The position numbers and the translations under genes are program-made. This document shows, piece by piece, positions 14,657-19,944 of a DNA stretch of 19,944 nucleotides. The notes below the pieces were generated by a model. The model was not told the DNA's origin and did not search any database. It saw nothing but the letters and a program-made list of their open reading frames with translations. Source of the stretch: DATACN01 sp038215095. GTDB lineage: Bacteria; Actinomycetota; Thermoleophilia; Solirubrobacterales; Thermoleophilaceae. The DNA lies in assembly GCA_038215095.1 (NCBI GenBank), contig JBBQRG010000056.1:1-19944 (forward strand), written 5' to 3'. The first letter of the stretch is position 1. Every line of letters starts with the position of its first letter.

Positions 14657-14840
14657 GGGAATCAGCCCTTCCGAGGTGGATGACAGCGGTTGCTGGACGC
14701 TCCGCCACCGATTTGGAGTGCGCGGCGGCGGCGACGGGTTCCACGGGGATCAGGCAGCGAGGGCAAAGACGAGGCTCTTCGTCTTCACCGAGCGCGATTC
14801 GAGCGCGCATGAAGCAGCACGGACAGCACACATAGGCCAC
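14616..14840 (-). CDS. Small zinc-ribbon protein leading the signalling operon
   Basis: 74 residues from GTG 14840. An AAGGAG (minus strand, 14852-14847) lies 6 bases before the GTG, one of the strongest Shine-Dalgarno sequences in the window, which supports a real gene. The N-terminus carries two cysteine pairs, C6-x2-C9 (with extra C5 and C8) and C26-x2-C29, 16 residues apart, the layout of a zinc ribbon. The remaining ~40 residues are low-complexity and basic, and the last 14 codons overlap the start of the GGDEF-EAL gene in another frame, implying translational coupling. Zinc ribbons of this size can bind protein or nucleic acid; no function is known to me. If it is not a real protein it could be a leader ORF that sets translation of the next gene. 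Confidence 0.6.
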   Translation of the reverse strand: MAYVCCPCCFMRARIALGEDEEPRLCPRCLIPVEPVAAAAHSKSVAERPATAVIHLGRADSHGTRSGARSALAG

Positions 14841-15060
14841 GGCTGACTCCTTGTAGGGGCGGTTGCGCTCGCGTCACGGGACGTACCCGGGCCGCAAGCT
14901 GTGCAGAGCAATACCTGCCTGGCACCGGCGCGGGGCAATAGCCGTGGGAACTGCACAGGCTCTTCTGCGAAAGCTCCCCGAATCCTCTCCCAAACGATGA
15001 ATGGCCCTCGAGCAAACGGCCTTACTGCAAGGACGCTGTCGCGAGCATTAGCCTGCGGGC
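14841..15060. other. 220-base divergent intergenic region with nested inverted repeats
   Basis: The largest gap in the window, visibly less GC-rich than its flanks. AGCTGTGCAG (14897-14906) pairs with 14951-14961 over 10 bp with one bulged G. Nested inside, CACCGGC (14923-14929) pairs with GCCGTG (14941-14946) with one bulge. GCAATA occurs twice (14908-14913 and 14935-14940); on the minus strand these read TATTGC and could be -10-like. The right end holds the TAGCCT promoter of the methyltransferase gene, and the left end the Shine-Dalgarno of the zinc-ribbon gene. No open frame here looks like a gene. Confidence 0.5.
15049..15054 (+). promoter_or_regulatory. Putative -10 element for the O-methyltransferase gene
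   Basis: TAGCCT ends 6 bases before ATG 15061, with no Shine-Dalgarno. It fits the same leaderless layout as the EVE, MoxR and GNAT genes. Confidence 0.5.
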
Positions 15061-15702
15061 ATGCCGATTCTGGACCAGGGCGTACAGGACTACCTGCACG
15101 GCCTGAGGCCGCCGAGCTCCGAGGTGATGGCCGAGATGGAGGCCCTGGCAGACCGCGACGGCGTGCCGATCGTGCACTGGGAGGCCGGCCGCTTCCTGGC
15201 CTCGCTCTGCCGCGCGCTCGACCCGGTCGTGCTCGAGGTGGGTACCGCGATCGGCTACTCGACGCTGCACATGGCGGAGCAGCTCGAGCGCGGCCGCGTG
15301 GTCACTCTGGAGCTGAACCCCGAGCGCGCCTCTCAGGCGCGCGACTTCCTGGGCCGGGCGAGCGTCGCGGACCGCGTGGAGATAGTGGAGGGCGACGCGC
15401 GCGAGACGATCGCGGGGCTCGAGGGCCCCTTCGACCTGCTTTTCGTGGACGCCACCAAGGGCCAGTACCGGGAGTACATCGAGCTCGCCGAGCCGAAGCT
15501 CGCGCCGCGGGGACTGCTCGTGATCGACAACCTGCTGATGGGCGGCCAGGTGGCGGGCGGCGAGGGGTCCGCCCAGTGGAGCCCCGAGTCCCTCGAGGCC
15601 GCTCGCAAGCTGAACGCCGAGCTGCTCGAGAGCGAGCGCTGGGTGGGCTCGGTGCTGCCGATCGGCGACGGGATCGGGTTCGCCGCGTGGAACGGGCGCT
15701 AA
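15061..15702 (+). CDS. SAM-dependent O-methyltransferase, caffeoyl-CoA/catechol OMT-like
   Basis: 213 residues, the usual size for the class I methyltransferase_3 family. SAM motif I is VLEVGTAIGYSTLHMA (57-72). The acidic ribose ligand is E84 (VTLELNPERA). EGDARE at ~110 is motif II, and the metal-dependent active site is D130/K133 (FVDATKGQY) with D156-N157 (LVIDNLL). These enzymes methylate catechol-type hydroxyls using a divalent metal. The N-terminus (PILDQGVQDYL) matches family members that begin with a short helix packing on the partner subunit. The stop lies 16 bases inside the following membrane-protein gene. The natural substrate is unknown. Confidence 0.9.
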   Translation: MPILDQGVQDYLHGLRPPSSEVMAEMEALADRDGVPIVHWEAGRFLASLCRALDPVVLEVGTAIGYSTLHMAEQLERGRVVTLELNPERASQARDFLGRASVADRVEIVEGDARETIAGLEGPFDLLFVDATKGQYREYIELAEPKLAPRGLLVIDNLLMGGQVAGGEGSAQWSPESLEAARKLNAELLESERWVGSVLPIGDGIGFAAWNGR

Positions 15703-16070
15703 AGCCGCTGCTCCTGATCTCGGCGGCGGTCTCGCTCGTCACCGGCGTGCTGCTCTGGGTCGCGCCGGGCTTCTTTTATGACAACGTCGGCCCGTTCGGG
15801 CCGCGCAACGGCCACTACATGGCCGACGTGGCGACCTTCTACCTGGCGCTGGGAGTAGCTGAGTACGTCGCCGCGCTGCGAACGTCGTGGCGGGTGCCCG
15901 TGCTAACCGTGGCCGTGGTCCAGAGCGCGCTCCACGCGATCAACCACCTGATCGACATCGGCAACGCCGACCCGGGGTGGCTCGGCCCGGTCGACTTCGT
16001 CGGGATCGCGCTCGCCACCGCGCTGCTCGCCTGGATGCTGTCGGCGGCGCGGCGACCCGCCTCCAGATGA
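15687..16070 (+). CDS. Four-helix membrane protein, function unknown
   Basis: 127 residues from GTG 15687, overlapping the methyltransferase stop by 16 bases. Four hydrophobic segments: LLLISAAVSLVTGVLLWVAPGF, VATFYLALGVAEYVAAL, VPVLTVAVVQSALHAINHLI and VDFVGIALATALLAWML. Conserved-looking polar residues lie at helix ends (YDNVGPFGPRNGHYMADV, HAINHLIDIGNADPGW), including two histidines and acidic residues that could bind a ligand or metal. I recall similar small proteins with a GPFGPRN-H motif in actinobacterial genomes but know of no assigned function. The stop and the next start share ATGA, so this gene and the next are coupled. Confidence 0.75.
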   Translation: MERALKPLLLISAAVSLVTGVLLWVAPGFFYDNVGPFGPRNGHYMADVATFYLALGVAEYVAALRTSWRVPVLTVAVVQSALHAINHLIDIGNADPGWLGPVDFVGIALATALLAWMLSAARRPASR

Positions 16071-16960
16071 GGGTCTTCGTGGCCGGCGCCACGGGCGCGA
16101 TCGGGCGGCCGCTGCTGCCGAAGCTCGTCGCGGCCGGCCACGAGGTCACCGGCATGACCCGCTCCGAGGAGCGGGCGGCCGCGGTACGCGAGGCGGGCGC
16201 GCAAGCAGTGGTCTGCGACGTGTTCGACGACCAGGCGCTGGGCACAGCGATGGCAGAGGCGGCCCCGGAGGTGGTGGTGCACCAGCTCACCGCGCTGCCG
16301 CACCGCTTCGACTTTCGCGACGACGACCTATACACGGCCACCAACCGGCTCCGCGGGGAGGGCACGCGGATCCTGCTGGGCGCCGCTGCCGCGGCGGGGG
16401 CCCGGAGGATGGTGGCCCAGAGCATCTCGTTCGTGAACGAGAAGCCGGACACCGGCAAGTACGGAGAGGCCAGTGCCACGGTGCTGGACATGGAGCGGGC
16501 CGTGGCCGGCTCGACCGAGCTCGAGGGCCTTGTGTTGCGATACGGCTTCTTCTACGGGCCGGGGACCGCCTACGGCGAGCAGGGCTCCTCCACGGCCGAC
16601 GTGCGCAAGCGGCGCTTCCCGGTGATCGGCCGCGGCGAGGGCGTCTTCTCCTTCATCCACGTGGACGATGCGGCGGACGCCACAGTGGCCGCGGTCGAGC
16701 GCGGGGCGCCGGGGGTCTACGACGTCGTGGACGACGAGCCCGCCCCCATGCGCGACTGGGTGCCCGTCTTCGCGGAGGCGGTCGGCGCCAAGAAGCCGCG
16801 TCGTGTTCCGGCCTGGCTGGCCGGCTTGGTGGCCGGCAAGGAGGTGGTGGGCTTCGCCACGCGGATGGAGGGCGCCTCCAACGCCGAGGCCAGGGCCGAG
16901 CTCGGCTGGCAGCCGAGCTGGCCGAGCTGGCGCCAGGGCTTCCGCAGCGCCCCGCGGTAG
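16067..16960 (+). CDS. NAD(P)-binding epimerase/dehydratase-like protein (atypical SDR)
   Basis: 297 residues from ATG 16067 (ATGA overlap with the upstream stop). Rossmann motif GATGAIGR at 7-14, followed by MTRSEERAAAV, where the R could favour NADP(H). VVCDVFDD and VVVHQLTALP correspond to the adenine- and nicotinamide-side strands, and VLRYGFFYGPGT is the conserved RYG-YGPG block of the extended epimerase family. IHVDDAADA near 200 is the usual substrate-domain motif. The catalytic YxxxK is not apparent: where it is expected the sequence is KYGEASATVLDMERA, lacking the lysine. It may therefore be a non-canonical reductase or a binding protein rather than a sugar epimerase. Last gene of a coupled trio with the methyltransferase and membrane protein. 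Confidence 0.82.
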   Translation: MRVFVAGATGAIGRPLLPKLVAAGHEVTGMTRSEERAAAVREAGAQAVVCDVFDDQALGTAMAEAAPEVVVHQLTALPHRFDFRDDDLYTATNRLRGEGTRILLGAAAAAGARRMVAQSISFVNEKPDTGKYGEASATVLDMERAVAGSTELEGLVLRYGFFYGPGTAYGEQGSSTADVRKRRFPVIGRGEGVFSFIHVDDAADATVAAVERGAPGVYDVVDDEPAPMRDWVPVFAEAVGAKKPRRVPAWLAGLVAGKEVVGFATRMEGASNAEARAELGWQPSWPSWRQGFRSAPR

Positions 16961-16968
16961 TTCGCGAA

Positions 16969-16989
16969 GCACCTGGCTCGGCCAGGTGC
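16969..16989. terminator. Bidirectional terminator hairpin between convergent genes
   Basis: GCACCTGGC and GCCAGGTGC form a perfect 9-bp GC-rich stem with a TCG loop, placed 8 bases after the epimerase stop and 12 bases from the stop of the convergent small gene. No T-tract follows on either strand, as is common for GC-rich actinobacteria. Confidence 0.75.
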
Positions 16990-17001
16990 GCACGCTCGCT
17001 A

Positions 17002-17214
17002 TCAGCGCGTGATCGCCAAGGCCAGTGGGATGAAGAGCGTGGCCAGCATCACGAACAGGACTCCGATGGCCACCAGGGTCTTCGACTGCCACAGGTGGCC
17101 GGCGCCACCGATCAGGAAGCCGGCGAAGAACAGCACGATGAAGTAGGTCGGCGAGACCTGGAAGCCGCCGGACTGGTCGGGGCCCTTGGAAGGGTCGAGG
17201 AACTGATCAGCCAT
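17002..17214 (-). CDS. Small two-helix membrane protein, function unknown
   Basis: 70 residues from ATG 17214. A polar N-terminus (MADQFLDPSKGPDQSGG) is followed by two membrane helices, YFIVLFFAGFLIGGAGHLW and LVAIGVLFVMLATLFIPLAL, joined by a short QSKT loop. No family is recognised. In-frame GTG codons lie just upstream; the one at 17235 sits 9 bases after a minus-strand GATACT (17250-17245) and would add seven residues (VAGLVVV), so the start is uncertain. The polar N-terminus favours 17214. It is divergent from the MoxR-like gene and shares its promoter element; it converges on the epimerase gene across a terminator hairpin. Confidence 0.7.
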   Translation of the reverse strand: MADQFLDPSKGPDQSGGFQVSPTYFIVLFFAGFLIGGAGHLWQSKTLVAIGVLFVMLATLFIPLALAITR

Positions 17215-17241
17215 CACCACCACGAGTCCCGCCACAGGGGC

Positions 17242-17252
17242 GAAAGTATCCT
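17242..17252. promoter_or_regulatory. Bidirectional -10 element for the MoxR-like gene (+) and small membrane protein (-)
   Basis: On the plus strand TATCCT (17247-17252) ends 7 bases before GTG 17260. On the minus strand GATACT (17250-17245) points to the small membrane gene. The 11-base minus-strand sequence AGGATACTTTC is identical to the plus strand at 10589-10599, also a divergent promoter. Confidence 0.6.
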
Positions 17253-17259
17253 TCAGCGG

Positions 17260-18159
17260 GTGAGCGGCGAGTTTCAGTCGATCCAAGAGGCACACGATGG
17301 CCTGGGCGCGGCCGGCTACCTGGCGGACGAGTCCACGGCCCTCGTCTCCTTCCTCGCCGCCCGCCTGGGCAAGCCGGTCCTGGTCGAGGGACCGGCCGGA
17401 GTCGGCAAGACCGAGCTGGCCAAGGCCATCTCCCGCGCCACCGGCCGCAGCCTGATCCGCCTGCAGTGCTACGAGGGCCTCGACGAGGCCAAGGCCCTGT
17501 ACGAGTGGAACTACCGCAAACAGCTGCTGCGCATCCAGACCGAGGCCGCCGACGCCGGCTGGCAGGAGGTCCGCGACGACGTCTTCGGCAAGGAGTTCCT
17601 GCTGGCCCGCCCGCTGCTGACCGCCATCTCCACGCCCGAGCCCGTGGTGCTGCTGATCGACGAGATCGACAAGACCGACCAGGAGTTCGAGGCGATGCTG
17701 CTGGAGGTGCTGTCGGACTTCCAGATCTCGATCCCCGAGCTGGGCGTCGTGGAGGCCACGACGCGCCCGCTCGTGCTGCTGACCTCGAACAACTCGCGCG
17801 AGCTGACCGAGGCGCTCAAGCGGCGCTGCCTCTACCTCTGGCTGGACTACCCGGACGTGGAGCGCGAGCTCGAGATCGTGCGCCTGCACGCCCCCGAGCT
17901 GGAGGAGGGCATGGCGCGCAAGCTCGTGGAGATCATCCAGATGGTGCGCCAGCTCGACCTGAAGAAGCCGCCCTCGATCGCCGAGTCGATCGACTGGGCG
18001 CGGGCGCTCCTCCTGCTGGGCGCGGAGGACGTGGACGCCGAGGTGCTGAAGCAGACGATGTCGATCATCGTCAAGCACCGCACCGACCTCGACCTGGTGG
18101 CCGAGCGCGTTGGTGTGAAGCTGGGCGATGGAATCCTCGGGGCGCAGCGGGCCGGTTAA
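17260..18159 (+). CDS. MoxR/CoxD-like AAA+ ATPase
   Basis: 299 residues from GTG 17260, chosen because TATCCT lies 7 bases upstream and the open frame before it covers the intergenic region. Walker A GPAGVGKT is at 44-51, Walker B VVLLIDEID at 129-137, sensor 1 N177 (LLTSNNSRE), and the Arg-finger region is ALKRRCLYLWLDYPD at ~185-199. RRCLYLWLDYPD and the helix-2 insertion near LGVVEATTRP are typical of MoxR-group ATPases, in particular CoxD-like ones. These act as chaperones with a VWA partner to mature or insert metal cofactors in protein complexes. The partner gene follows and overlaps by 32 bases. No molybdenum hydroxylase or CO dehydrogenase gene is in the window, so the client is unknown. 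Confidence 0.9.
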   Translation: MSGEFQSIQEAHDGLGAAGYLADESTALVSFLAARLGKPVLVEGPAGVGKTELAKAISRATGRSLIRLQCYEGLDEAKALYEWNYRKQLLRIQTEAADAGWQEVRDDVFGKEFLLARPLLTAISTPEPVVLLIDEIDKTDQEFEAMLLEVLSDFQISIPELGVVEATTRPLVLLTSNNSRELTEALKRRCLYLWLDYPDVERELEIVRLHAPELEEGMARKLVEIIQMVRQLDLKKPPSIAESIDWARALLLLGAEDVDAEVLKQTMSIIVKHRTDLDLVAERVGVKLGDGILGAQRAG

Positions 18160-19549
18160 GCGCGGCCTCTACGGCCCGCTGCCGGAGGCCGGGCCGCCGG
18201 GGATGGCGCCGCGGCTGCTCGAGTTCGCGGACGAGCTCCGCCAGGAGGGCATGGCCGTGGGCACCTCCGAGCTGCTCGACGCCTTCCAGGCGCTCGACGC
18301 GGTGAGCTGGACCTCGCGCGAGGACTTCCACGAGGCGCTCGCAGCGACGCTTGCGAAGTCGCAGGAGGACCGCCACGTGCTGGACGTGCTGTTCGAGCGC
18401 TTCTTCTTCCGGGCGGTCGAGCGCCAGGCCGTGGACCGGGGCCTCAAGGAGGAGCGCTTCGCCGGCGCCGAGGGCCTGGACCTCGAGGCACTCAGGGAGC
18501 GGATCCGCGACGCCATCCGCGCGGGCTCCGACGGCGAGATGCGCGACCTGGCACGGCTGGCCATCGCGGCCTTCGGGCGCCAGGGGGAGGGCTCCGGCGT
18601 GATCGGCGTGGACGTGCAGCGCATCCGCCGCACGCTCGGCCTGAAGGGCGAGAAGGCCGGCGCCCAGCTGCCCGACCCCGACTCGGTGCCGCGCGAGCAC
18701 CTTCAGGCCTTCGAGCGCCACGTGCGGCGCGAGCTCGAGCGGGCGCTGATCGAGCGCACCCAGGCGCTGCCCCCGGCCAAGCCGCTGCGCGAGCTCGACC
18801 GCGCGCTGCCCTCGAGCCCCGCCCAGGACGTGGCCGCCGTGCACCGCGTGGTGGCGCAGCTGAAGCGCCGCCTGGCCACGCAGGGAAAGGAGCAGCGCGG
18901 CCGCCGGCGCTCGTCGGTGATCGACGTGCGCCGCACGATGCGCGCCTCGCTCGAGACCGGCGGCGTGCCGCTGAACGTGAAGTACCGCCCGCGGCGCCCG
19001 CGGCGCCCCGAGCTGTTCGTGCTCTGCGACGTGTCCACCAGCGTGACCAGCGCCTCGGTCTTCTTCCTGTCCATGCTCCACGCCCTCCACGACTCGTTTC
19101 GCAAGCTGCGCTCGTTCGTGTTCGTCGAGCGGGTGTCGGAGGTGACCGAGGTGTTCGAGCGCGAGCGCAACTTCGCCGACGTGGCGCGGGCGATCGGCTC
19201 GGACGCCGGCGTGGCCGACGTGTCGGGCTACACCGACTACGGGCGCGTATGGGTGGAGTTCCTGGACCAGGTGGTCGACGACCTCGACCCCCGCTCCACC
19301 GTGATCGTGCTCGGCGACGCGCGCACCAACGGCCGCGAGCCCCACGCCGCCGTGTTCGCCCACCTGTCCGAGCGCGCCGGGCGGACGTTCTGGATGAACC
19401 CCGAGCCCCGGCTTTACTGGAACTACGGCGACTCGGTGATGGCCGCCTACGAGCCCTTCTGCGACGGCGTGTTCGAGTGCTGGACGACCAAGCAGCTGGA
19501 GGGGTTCGTGAACGCGATCGCCGAGCTGGGGCCGGTGCGGACGACCTAG
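18128..19549 (+). CDS. VWA-domain protein, CoxE-like
   Basis: 473 residues. Residues 25-290 are mostly helical and charged, with an R-rich stretch (GKEQRGRRRSSVIDVRRTM) leading into SLETGGVPLNVKYRPRRPRRPEL, the conserved entry to the CoxE VWA domain. The metal-ion-dependent adhesion site is complete: DVSTS at 301-305, T369 in SGYTDYG and D397 in VIVLGDARTN. The end has FWMNPEPRLYWNYGDS, characteristic of the family. CoxE-like proteins work with a MoxR AAA+ ATPase, which is the gene immediately upstream. ATG 18128 lies 32 bases inside the ATPase gene, so the two are co-translated. An ATG further in (MAPRLL, residue 26) is the alternative start. A hairpin follows at 19581-19613. Confidence 0.9.
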   Translation: MESSGRSGPVKRGLYGPLPEAGPPGMAPRLLEFADELRQEGMAVGTSELLDAFQALDAVSWTSREDFHEALAATLAKSQEDRHVLDVLFERFFFRAVERQAVDRGLKEERFAGAEGLDLEALRERIRDAIRAGSDGEMRDLARLAIAAFGRQGEGSGVIGVDVQRIRRTLGLKGEKAGAQLPDPDSVPREHLQAFERHVRRELERALIERTQALPPAKPLRELDRALPSSPAQDVAAVHRVVAQLKRRLATQGKEQRGRRRSSVIDVRRTMRASLETGGVPLNVKYRPRRPRRPELFVLCDVSTSVTSASVFFLSMLHALHDSFRKLRSFVFVERVSEVTEVFERERNFADVARAIGSDAGVADVSGYTDYGRVWVEFLDQVVDDLDPRSTVIVLGDARTNGREPHAAVFAHLSERAGRTFWMNPEPRLYWNYGDSVMAAYEPFCDGVFECWTTKQLEGFVNAIAELGPVRTT

Positions 19550-19580
19550 CGGTTGGCCTCAGGGTGGGGTGCAGGCTGAT

Positions 19581-19613
19581 CCCACTTTGGCCGCCACGAT
19601 CGGCTCAAATGGG
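19581..19613. terminator. Imperfect hairpin downstream of the CoxE-like gene
   Basis: CCCA-c-TTTG-GCCG, a 7-base loop, then CGGC-t-CAAA-TGGG: 12 paired bases with one bulge in each arm, starting 31 bases after the stop at 19549. It may end the MoxR-CoxE transcript, though no T-tract follows. The left arm also resembles short repeats I associate with IS21-family element ends, so a relic is possible (weak). Confidence 0.45.
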
Positions 19614-19691
19614 AACAGGGGCCCGGGGCGGCACGCCCGAGGACCCGCCAACCGCGCCCGAGTGCCCCTTACAGGGACGGCCTCCCCTGCC

Positions 19692-19697
19692 GATACC
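19692..19697 (+). promoter_or_regulatory. Putative promoter of the GAF-domain gene
   Basis: GATACC ends 6 bases before GTG 19704. CTTACA at 19668-19673, 18 bases upstream, matches 4 of 6 bases of the -35 consensus. No Shine-Dalgarno, so probably leaderless. Confidence 0.45.
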
Positions 19698-19703
19698 TCT
19701 CCA

Positions 19704-19944
19704 GTGGCGCCTCACGAACGTCTGAGACGCGAGCCGAACCCCGTTCGCGCTCGCGACGCCGAGCGCGAGGGGCGCATGGAGAGCCAGATGGCCCGCCTGG
19801 GCGCGGTGGCCGACCTGGGCCAGCAGGCCCTCGAGGGGATCGGCCTGGCCCAGTTGCTCCACCAGGCCGTCGAGCTGGTGGTGGACAGCCTGGAACTGGA
19901 CTTCTGCCAGGTGTGGGAGCTGCTGCCCTCCGGCGACGCCCTGC
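19704..19944 (+). CDS. GAF-domain signalling protein, N-terminal part (3' truncated)
   Basis: The frame from GTG 19704 stays open to the window edge (80 codons). After an Arg/Glu-rich N-terminus (about 25 residues) comes MARLGAVADLGQQALEG, then LAQLLHQAVELVVDSLELDFCQVWELLPSGDAL. This is the opening of a GAF domain as found in actinobacterial sensor kinases, phosphatases and diguanylate cyclases: the helix ending in the LGQ-AL motif, then strand FCQVWELLPSGD. The output domain lies outside the window. ATG codons at 19776 and 19788 are alternative starts, but the promoter-like GATACC 6 bases before the GTG favours 19704. Confidence 0.65.
   Translation, partial: MAPHERLRREPNPVRARDAEREGRMESQMARLGAVADLGQQALEGIGLAQLLHQAVELVVDSLELDFCQVWELLPSGDAL

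Noticed and set aside
12584..14683. A 699-codon plus-strand frame opposite the GGDEF-EAL and response regulator genes
   Set aside because: Antisense shadow: the opposite strand has intact REC, GGDEF and EAL motifs, while this translation shows no recognisable fold.
14785..15015. A 76-codon minus-strand frame covering the intergenic region
   Set aside because: Overlaps the zinc-ribbon gene out of frame, has no start signal, and the translation is unremarkable.
14990..15060. Possible c-di-GMP-I riboswitch, prompted by GCAAAC and GGACGC near 15012-15036
   Set aside because: The order and spacing of conserved blocks are wrong, the AAAGCC segment is missing, and the stretch leads into the methyltransferase promoter. 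Not supportable without a covariance search.

Overview
The window is uniformly GC-rich, with short intergenic gaps, many GTG/TTG starts and overlapping stop/start codons. It also has a CitA-type citrate synthase, a DUF2203 protein, MoxR/CoxE-type genes and a D-glucuronyl C5-epimerase-like C-terminus. Together these suggest an actinomycetote, probably of the class Thermoleophilia (Solirubrobacterales or Gaiellales). That placement is inferred from gene style; no marker gene is present. I see no rRNA, tRNA, CRISPR array or intact mobile element, and composition looks even, so this reads as chromosomal backbone.

Layout. 1-446: 3' end of an exported C5-epimerase-like protein. 462-2464: a tightly overlapping cluster of an ArsA/Get3-type ATPase, a small helical protein and a BCP/PrxQ-like peroxiredoxin. 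2461-2682 (-): a small unknown protein. 2727-3797: an extended SDR of the fatty-acyl/thioester-reductase type. 3794-4501 (-): a secreted protein of unknown function. 4621-6090: a coupled trio of EVE-domain protein, DUF2203 protein and four-helix membrane protein. 6097-10580 (-): an operon transcribed in the order citrate synthase, VLCAD-like acyl-CoA dehydrogenase, DHA2-family MFS transporter. 10604-11053: a GNAT acetyltransferase. 10976-14840 (-): a signalling operon transcribed in the order zinc-ribbon protein, REC-GGDEF-EAL protein, single-domain response regulator, PAS histidine kinase. 15061-16960: O-methyltransferase, four-helix membrane protein and NAD(P)-binding epimerase-like protein, with overlapping ends. 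17002-17214 (-): a small two-helix membrane protein. 17260-19549: MoxR-like AAA+ ATPase plus CoxE-like VWA protein. 19704-end: the start of a GAF-domain protein.

Promoter organisation is the most coherent non-coding signal. At least eight genes have a TAnnnT or GATACY hexamer ending only 6-9 bases before the start codon and no Shine-Dalgarno sequence, which is the signature of leaderless transcripts. At three divergent gene pairs the -10 elements of the two strands overlap, so one near-symmetric element probably serves both directions. Two of these sites share an identical 11-base core in opposite orientation. Genes with clear Shine-Dalgarno sequences (the secreted protein and the zinc-ribbon protein) are the exceptions.

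The signalling operon can be read as a phosphorelay coupled to c-di-GMP turnover: a membrane PAS kinase, a CheY-like receiver, and a receiver fused to GGDEF and EAL domains that all keep their key residues. I find no clearly new defence or mobile system. The best leads are the bidirectional leaderless promoters, the zinc-ribbon-led c-di-GMP operon, the uncharacterised coupled partners of ArsA and EVE, and the structured sequences at 14897-14961 and 19581-19613.
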